Below, piece after piece: positions 59,141 to 64,000 of a stretch of DNA of 64,000 bases. A model generated the notes under the pieces. The model made no database searches, had not been told where the DNA came from, and saw only the letters and a list, made by a program, of their open reading frames with translations. This DNA comes from Oricola sp. Its GTDB lineage: Bacteria > Pseudomonadota > Alphaproteobacteria > Rhizobiales > Rhizobiaceae. Both the position numbers and the translations under genes were made by a program. Position 1 is the stretch's first letter, and each line of letters starts with the position of its first letter. Where the stretch lies: positions 558,001 through 622,000 of the forward strand of contig NZ_JALEGV010000012.1 in assembly GCF_022763245.1 (NCBI RefSeq). Reading direction: 5' to 3'.

Positions 59141-59725
59141 TCAGGCCTGGCGGCCGAGCGAATAGAACTCGTCGTTCGGCCGCATGCTCATGACGTTCGC
59201 CATGCGGTTCGACATGCCGAAGAAGGCCGAGATCCCGGCGATGTCCCAGATGTCGTCCTCGCTGAAGCCATGCGTGCCGAGGGTCGCGAAGTCCGCGTCG
59301 TCGACCTCGTAGGACCGGCTGGTGACCTTCACGGCGAAATCCAGCATGGCCTTCTGGCGCTCCGTCAGGTCCGCCTTGCGGTAATTGACGGCGACCTGGT
59401 CGGCGATGAGCGGGTTCTTCGCCCTGATGCGCAGGATCGCGCCATGCGCGATCACGCAATACTGGCACTGATTGACGCTCGACGTCGCCACGACGATCAT
59501 CTCGCGCTCGGCCTTGGTGAGGTTGCCCGGCTTTTCCATCAGCGCGTCGTGATAGGCGAAGAAGGCCCTGAATTCGTCCGGCCGCGCCGCCAGAGCGAGA
59601 AAGACGTTGGGGACGAAGCCCGACTTCTCCTGCACGGCCTCGATCCGCTCACGGATGTCGTCCGGCAAGTCGGCAAGCGCCGGCACCGCAAAACGGCTGA
59701 CCGGCCTGGTTGATGAAGACGCCAT
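59141..59725 (-). CDS. AhpD-like (carboxymuconolactone decarboxylase fold) protein
   Basis: A 194-residue helical protein of the peroxidase-related/CMD family. The redox CxxC with following His is at 87-94 (NQCQYCVIAHG), as in AhpD. FVPNVFLALAARPD and DLTERQKAMLDFAVKVT are typical of the 'peroxidase-related enzyme' subgroup. It may reduce peroxides or act as a thiol oxidoreductase. It is the first gene ahead of the hybrid kinase and response regulator and may be co-transcribed with them. Confidence 0.9.
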   Translation of the reverse strand: MASSSTRPVSRFAVPALADLPDDIRERIEAVQEKSGFVPNVFLALAARPDEFRAFFAYHDALMEKPGNLTKAEREMIVVATSSVNQCQYCVIAHGAILRIRAKNPLIADQVAVNYRKADLTERQKAMLDFAVKVTSRSYEVDDADFATLGTHGFSEDDIWDIAGISAFFGMSNRMANVMSMRPNDEFYSLGRQA

Positions 59726-59811
59726 GATATCCTCCCAGATGCGCCGGCGGCGGACCGGCTGTCGAAGCGTAAACCGGTCGGAGGCCGGAAAACAGCCCCC
59801 GCCCGGTCAAG

Positions 59812-60780
59812 CTATTCGGGCACGCAGATCTGGCGCGCCTGGATGGCCCGCGCGGTCCGGTAGAGGAGCACGGCGACGATCACGGCCAGCGCGGCGAACA
59901 GGAAGCCGGCGATGAACTCATGCGCCGCCGAGCCGGTCGCGTGGGCATAGACGAAGGAGGCGATGGTCAGCGCCGCGACGGGAAAGGACAGCGCCCACCA
60001 CGACAGCGCGAAGGGCAGCCGCACGAATTTCGAAAACTGCGTCATAACGACCGCCGCGAAGACATAGCCGGAATTGATCAGAATGCGCGCGAAGACGTCG
60101 ATCTCGCCGGTCAGGCGGAAATAGGCGACGAAGGCCACGGCCGGCGGCGCGATCAGGATGACAAGCGTCGGCAGCAACCGGCCCGGCAAGGGATCGTGGA
60201 AGATCAGCCTGTTCATCACCAACGTCAGCAGGATGATCCAGAAGATCAGCCCGGCGGAGAAGAACAGCCAGGAGATCTCGATGAAGCCGAGTTGCGCGCC
60301 GGCGACCGGAACGACGACATTGCCGACGGCCGGAATGAACCAGGCCGGCCCGATATGGATCGGCTGGAACGGGCGATGTCCGATCCAGTTGGCGACGACG
60401 CTCAGCGTCAGCGCGCCCTGCGCCACGGCGCCGACGATCCAGAGCGCGGTCGCGACGCCACGGCTGTAGGGCACGAGCGCGACGGCCAGAAGCAGCACCG
60501 AAATGGAAATCGTCGGAAAGAAGGCGATCTTGACCGGATGCGCCCATTCCTCGGCGACCGCCGGCCGATGCCTGAAATACTTGGTCGCGTAGAGAACCGA
60601 AACGACCAGCAGGATGACGGCCGACGCCGCGAGTGCCACGAGCGACACAAGCGAAGGCAGCCCGATCGCCGTCTCCGCCGCATGGGCGGCCAGCGTCAGG
60701 CCGAGCATGCCCATCACGACGGCGAAGAAGGTGACCGGGAAATTCTCCAGCCGGTCGACTGGCTGATGCTCTTTCTGCAC
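59812..60780 (-). CDS. SLAC1/TDT-family anion transporter
   Basis: A 322-residue membrane protein with ten predicted helices, the TehA/SLAC1 fold. ENFPVTFFAVVMGMLGLTLA begins helix one, IGPAWFIPAVGNVVVPVAG lies near the middle, and each helix pair repeats. In this setting, two genes after a sulfide:quinone oxidoreductase, sulfite or another sulfur anion export is the simplest role; family members also move malate or chloride. GTG 60780. The last gene of the sulfide module. Confidence 0.88.
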   Translation of the reverse strand: MQKEHQPVDRLENFPVTFFAVVMGMLGLTLAAHAAETAIGLPSLVSLVALAASAVILLVVSVLYATKYFRHRPAVAEEWAHPVKIAFFPTISISVLLLAVALVPYSRGVATALWIVGAVAQGALTLSVVANWIGHRPFQPIHIGPAWFIPAVGNVVVPVAGAQLGFIEISWLFFSAGLIFWIILLTLVMNRLIFHDPLPGRLLPTLVILIAPPAVAFVAYFRLTGEIDVFARILINSGYVFAAVVMTQFSKFVRLPFALSWWALSFPVAALTIASFVYAHATGSAAHEFIAGFLFAALAVIVAVLLYRTARAIQARQICVPE

Positions 60781-60807
60781 GTTTGATTACCCCCGGTCTC
60801 GAAACCC

Positions 60808-60829
60808 GCGGCCCGCCTGTCCGGGCCGC
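60808..60829 (-). promoter_or_regulatory. intercistronic stem-loop
   Basis: GCGGCCCG (60808-60815) and CGGGCCGC (60822-60829), a perfect 8-bp stem with a 6-base loop, sits between the small membrane protein and SLAC1-type genes. No T-run follows. Confidence 0.4.
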
Positions 60830-60876
60830 AGATTAGGCTTGCGTTCAGACTTGGCCAAGACGTCCCGGTCCGATCT

Positions 60877-61239
60877 TCAGCGCCCTGCTTCCTTCTGTCG
60901 CCCCGGCAGCAGGCCGAGCAGCACGTAGGTCAGGATGGTCAGGCCGATCGCACCGGCACTGCCGATCAGGATCAGGACGATCACGTCGATCGGTCCGCCA
61001 ATGTCGGAGAAGCCGGAATTGGTGACGAACTGGACGAAGAGAATGGCCGCCACCGCGCCGACCGGAGCCCACAATTCGGCGCGCAGGAAGCGCCGGCTTT
61101 CCAGACGGTGTTCCCGCAGGATCTGCCAGACGAAGGCGAGCAGGATCAGGCCCGCCACCGCGACCATGCCCCAAAACAGGCCCGCGCCGAAGATTTCCTC
61201 GAACACGGCGATGAACATTCCGATCGATACGTCTTTCAT
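60877..61239 (-). CDS. small membrane protein (DUF5368-like)
   Basis: A 120-residue protein with three predicted helices (about 17-39, 50-70, 82-110). FEEIFGAGLFWGMVAVAGLILLAF is followed by a basic cytoplasmic segment LREHRLESRRFLRAELW and a second membrane pair. It resembles a family I recall as DUF5368, found beside sulfide:quinone oxidoreductases; function is unknown. TGAGGAG precedes the ATG, 10 bases after the oxidoreductase stop, so it is in the same operon. Confidence 0.8.
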   Translation of the reverse strand: MKDVSIGMFIAVFEEIFGAGLFWGMVAVAGLILLAFVWQILREHRLESRRFLRAELWAPVGAVAAILFVQFVTNSGFSDIGGPIDVIVLILIGSAGAIGLTILTYVLLGLLPGRQKEAGR

Positions 61240-61249
61240 GACGGTCTCC

Positions 61250-62548
61250 TCAGGCCCGGCCGCGAAGCATCGCGTTGTAGGTCGGTTTCAGGGCGATTTC
61301 CTTCATCAGCCAGGAAATCCAGAGTTCCTCCAGCGGCGCGATGATGCCCGGGAAGGACGGTGTCAGGTTGTTCTTGTAGTCGAACTCGATCAGCATCGCC
61401 TTGCCGACCTGCGTGATCAGCGGGCACGACGTGTAGCCATTGTAGGTCTCCGCCGATTCCCTGCCGTCGATCTGCGCGACGAGCTGTTCGACGGCGACGG
61501 GCACCTGCCATTTCACGCTCGCAGCGGTCTTGCCCTTGGGCACGCCGGCAACGTCGCCGACGGCGAAGACCTCCGGGAAACGGCGGTGGCGCATCGTGTA
61601 CTGGTCGACCTCGACCCAGCCCTGATCCGTCCATTTGTCGGCCCAGGGCAAGGCGCTGTCGCGGATGACGTCCGGCGCGCGCATCGGGGGAATGACGTTG
61701 GTGAAATCGAAACCGATCTCGGTGTCGCCCTCCGGCGTCGCGAATGTCGCGATCTTCCGGCCCGGATCGATCGCCTTCATGACATGGTCGTAGACCGTGT
61801 TGAAGCCGCGATCCTCATAGAGCATGCGGACCTTCTCATTGACGATCGGAACGCCGAACAGCGTCTTGTTGTTGGCGGCGTAGATGATCTCCGACTTGCC
61901 GCGCGTGCCCTTCTTGCGAGCATAGTCGTCGGTCAGGAACGTGTATTTCAGGGGCGCCCCGGCGCATTTCATTTCGGTGGCCGGCCGGGTGAACAGGCCG
62001 ACGCCGCCGGTCTCCGTGAACCGGTCCATCGCCGTCCAGGTCTTCGCCGCGTAATCCGGTCCGGCATAGACCGATCCGATGCCGTCCTTGCCTATGAGGT
62101 CGAGCGACATGCCCTCGATGGCGTCGAAATCGAGCTTCAGGCCCGTGGCGACGACGAGATAGTCGTAATCGACGGCCTTGCCGTCGGTCGTCACGACCTT
62201 GCGGGCGGTCGGGTCGATCTCGGCCGCCGCCTCCGATATCCACTCGATATCCGACGGCAGCCAGTCCGAGGTGGCGGAGACCGAATAGCCGGCCGGCTTC
62301 AGCCCGGCCGCGATCAGCGTGAAGCCGGGCTGGTAGAGATGCTGCTTGCGCGCGTCGATGATGGTGATTTTCGCCCCGTCCAGGCGCTGGGCGAGCCGGT
62401 TGGCCATCGCCGTTCCCGCCGCGCCGGCGCCGAGGATCACGATCCTCGCTTTCGTGGGCAGCTTTTCGGCCCGGGCCGGCGAACCGGGCAACAGGACCGT
62501 CGCACCTGCGGCCGAAAGGCCGAGAAACTGTCTTCGATTGGTGAGCAT
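61250..62548 (-). CDS. sulfide:quinone oxidoreductase, type II-like, Tat-exported
   Basis: A 432-residue flavoprotein. The N-terminus NRRQFLG with a hydrophobic stretch to SPARA is a Tat signal. GAGAAGTAMA (41-50) binds FAD. The two catalytic Cys are 195 (EMKCAGAP) and 375 (TSCPLIT), and SVYAGPDYAAKTWTAM, FGVPIVNEKVRML, VIPPMRAPDVIRDS and FDYKNNLTPSFP follow mitochondrial/type II SQR closely. It oxidises sulfide and passes electrons to quinone. ATG 62548 gives the complete signal; a longer frame upstream is not needed. An FNR-type site lies about 100 bases ahead. Confidence 0.9.
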   Translation of the reverse strand: MLTNRRQFLGLSAAGATVLLPGSPARAEKLPTKARIVILGAGAAGTAMANRLAQRLDGAKITIIDARKQHLYQPGFTLIAAGLKPAGYSVSATSDWLPSDIEWISEAAAEIDPTARKVVTTDGKAVDYDYLVVATGLKLDFDAIEGMSLDLIGKDGIGSVYAGPDYAAKTWTAMDRFTETGGVGLFTRPATEMKCAGAPLKYTFLTDDYARKKGTRGKSEIIYAANNKTLFGVPIVNEKVRMLYEDRGFNTVYDHVMKAIDPGRKIATFATPEGDTEIGFDFTNVIPPMRAPDVIRDSALPWADKWTDQGWVEVDQYTMRHRRFPEVFAVGDVAGVPKGKTAASVKWQVPVAVEQLVAQIDGRESAETYNGYTSCPLITQVGKAMLIEFDYKNNLTPSFPGIIAPLEELWISWLMKEIALKPTYNAMLRGRA

Positions 62549-62644
62549 GCGCACCGCGCCTCCCCGCAACGTCGTTTCGTTTGCCGTCAGTGAGGGTGAC
62601 GACTTGATGACATATGCGGATATTGGCATGTGACAGACGCCGCT

Positions 62645-62658
62645 TTGACATGGATCAA
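62645..62658 (-). promoter_or_regulatory. FNR/FixK-type box upstream of the sulfide:quinone oxidoreductase
   Basis: Plus strand TTGACATGGATCAA, minus strand TTGATCCATGTCAA, matches the TTGAT-N4-ATCAA consensus in nine of ten fixed positions. A -10-like CAATAT follows at the distance expected for a class II FNR promoter (box centred near -41), reading toward the oxidoreductase gene. Confidence 0.6.
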
Positions 62659-62724
62659 AAAGACGTATCTGAAATGCATTTTATCGGGCGCGATCGCGTG
62701 CGGCGTCGGTCGCGCGGCGCGGCC

Positions 62725-63564
62725 TCAGCCTTCGATCAGGAAACCCAGCGTCGCGCGGATCGCGTTCCAGCTCTCTTCGTCGGGCGCCGTGAGAAGCATG
62801 CCCTCGCGCATCGTCGCGCGATAGGCGCGGCCGTCGAGGAGTGCGGCATGGCCGCCGGCCTCGCGATGGATCAGTTCTCCGGCAGCGTGGTCCCAGGCGT
62901 TCAGGGACGCCGTCAGGCAGAAGGATTCATGGCCCTGCGCCAGCATCCGGTATTCGTGGCACGAGCAGCCGAGCGACCCGACACGGCCGAACGCCATGAG
63001 AGCCGAGGCCAGCGCCGGACGCCGGGCGGCGTCGAACATGTGAAGCGGCACATAGCCGGTCATCGCGTCCAGGGGCCCCGGCGCGGCGGCGCGCAGCCGC
63101 GTCGCCGTTTCGCCCGGCCGGCCAAACCAGGCGCCGCCGCCGCGATGCGCCATCACCCAGTCGTCGCCGATCGGGTCGTAGAGAAGGCCGAAGACCGTCT
63201 CGCCGCCGGCGACCACGGCGAGGATCATCCCGAAGGTCGCGAGACCGTGGGCGTAGTTCCAGGTGCCGTCGATCGGATCGAGGATCACGGCCAGGTCCGC
63301 GCCGTCGAGACGGTCGAGGAGGCCGGGATCCGCGGCGACCGCCTCTTCTCCGATGACCAGCGCGTCAGGCAGCGCGGCATTGATCGCCGCGGTCATGCGC
63401 GCCTCGGAACGCTGATCCGCCTCCGTGACCAGATCCGATGGCGAGGATTTCGCACTGATCGCGTCAGGCCGCAGGTTGCGGAAACGCGGAAGAACTTCGA
63501 CGCGCGCGGCGTCGCGCACGATCTCGAGCAGCCTGTCGGCCGCGGTCTCGTCAAATCGGGTCAT
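62725..63564 (-). CDS. inositol monophosphatase family protein
   Basis: A 279-residue lithium-sensitive-phosphatase-fold enzyme. The metal-binding motif DPIDGTWN (96-103) is present, with IGEEA (71-75) and WDHAAGELIHREAGG (C-terminal motif) completing the site. Substrates in bacteria include myo-inositol phosphate, NADP, PAP/PAPS or histidinol phosphate; none can be preferred here. It stands alone, divergent from a sugar transferase. Confidence 0.92.
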   Translation of the reverse strand: MTRFDETAADRLLEIVRDAARVEVLPRFRNLRPDAISAKSSPSDLVTEADQRSEARMTAAINAALPDALVIGEEAVAADPGLLDRLDGADLAVILDPIDGTWNYAHGLATFGMILAVVAGGETVFGLLYDPIGDDWVMAHRGGGAWFGRPGETATRLRAAAPGPLDAMTGYVPLHMFDAARRPALASALMAFGRVGSLGCSCHEYRMLAQGHESFCLTASLNAWDHAAGELIHREAGGHAALLDGRAYRATMREGMLLTAPDEESWNAIRATLGFLIEG

Positions 63565-63708
63565 TTCGGATCACATCGACTGGAAGGGCTGGCGGATGGC
63601 GCTCTCACCGGGCGAATAGCAGGCGGGGTCGCAGCCATCAACCGTCGTCAGCCGTCATGGACGGGTTTGACGAGAAGCCGGCAATCCTGTTTCTCGGTGG
63701 GCACGATG

Positions 63709-64000
63709 ATGAGCGCCACCGACCCGCATGCCAGAACGACAGCCGACCGGCTCGCCAAGCGGGTCATGGACCTGGCTTTCGTTGCCACGGTGGCGGTCGC
63801 GTTCTGGTGGCTGCTGCTGGCCATCTGGCTCGCCGTGCGGCTGACCTCGCCCGGTCCGGCGCTGTTTGCCCAGACCCGTGTCGGGCAAGGCGAGAAGGTG
63901 TTCACCTGCTACAAGTTCCGCACCATGCAGGTGGGAACCCCGCAGGCCGGCACGCACGAGGTCTCGCCTGCGGCGATCACCCCGCTCGGGCGCCGGCTGC
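63709..64000 (+). CDS. bacterial sugar-phosphate transferase (WcaJ/PglC-type), N-terminal part
   Basis: The first 97 codons of a gene running off the right edge. KRVMDLAFVATVAVAFWWLL starts the single membrane helix (about residues 18-42); SPGPALFAQTRVGQGEKVF and the following YKFRTMQ are the diagnostic start of the monotopic phosphoglycosyl transferase domain. It would put the first sugar on undecaprenyl phosphate for exopolysaccharide or lipopolysaccharide synthesis. ATG 63706 directly precedes ATG 63709; either may be used. Short N-terminus, so it is the small (PglC-like) class. Confidence 0.9.
   Translation, partial: MSATDPHARTTADRLAKRVMDLAFVATVAVAFWWLLLAIWLAVRLTSPGPALFAQTRVGQGEKVFTCYKFRTMQVGTPQAGTHEVSPAAITPLGRRL

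Overview
The window is a stretch of high-GC chromosome from an alphaproteobacterium, most likely of the order Hyphomicrobiales (Rhizobiales). The evidence is the protein style, a TakP-like TRAP binding protein, several tripartite (TTT) and LIV-type uptake genes, FCD/IclR/MarR regulators, and small conserved proteins typical of that order. Genes are densely packed, with many ATGA/TGATG overlaps. I see no tRNA, rRNA, CRISPR array, insertion sequence or integrase. Both edges cut genes: a CobW-type GTPase on the left and a sugar-phosphate transferase on the right.

Region 1 (1-20 kb) is a mosaic of small units: an 8-oxoguanine deaminase/creatininase operon with an EthD-like gene; a MarR/acetyltransferase pair; a LacI regulator with a 2-hydroxyacid dehydrogenase; a GMC oxidoreductase divergent from a LysR regulator; a secreted protein-ECF sigma-anti-sigma operon; a PuuD-like amidohydrolase; a TRAP binding protein with no permease nearby; KDPG aldolase; a muramidase; and a GGDEF protein.

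Region 2 (19-27 kb) carries trhO, an orphan ureD, a second GGDEF protein, and a five-gene aromatic-type cluster (FAH hydrolase, metallo-beta-lactamase-fold protein with a degenerate metal site, class A FAD monooxygenase, DUF2783 protein, VOC protein) whose pathway I cannot assign.

Region 3 (27-40 kb) looks like amine/acid catabolism. A minus-strand operon encodes a TTT uptake system (tctC-tctB-tctA), an aldehyde dehydrogenase and a Tm-1-like protein. Divergent from it lie iclR, a HAD hydrolase and a class III aminotransferase. Next comes a minus-strand operon of cytochrome P450, a glutamine-synthetase-like ligase and a [2Fe-2S] ferredoxin, divergent from a class I glutamine-amidotransferase-like hydrolase and followed by a GntR regulator. 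The natural reading is gamma-glutamylation of an amine, P450 oxidation, and release of glutamate.

Region 4 (40-56 kb) is a homoprotocatechuate (3,4-dihydroxyphenylacetate) meta-cleavage operon: hpaR divergent from hpaF, hpaE, hpaD, a second unrelated ring-cleavage dioxygenase, an aromatic amino acid decarboxylase, hpaG and hpaH. It has no hpaI aldolase and no hpaBC hydroxylase in the window. Facing it is a minus-strand operon for uptake and CoA activation of an acid: an AMP-forming ligase, livGHM, a binding protein, livF, and a PaaK-like protein that lacks the normal P-loop. Together regions 3 and 4 suggest breakdown of a phenethylamine/DOPA-like compound or a related aromatic amine.

Region 5 (56-64 kb) has an OmpR-type regulator with a hybrid histidine kinase, an AhpD-like protein, a sulfide module (SLAC1-family transporter, small membrane protein, Tat-exported type II sulfide:quinone oxidoreductase with an FNR-type box upstream), an inositol-monophosphatase-family enzyme, and the partial sugar transferase.
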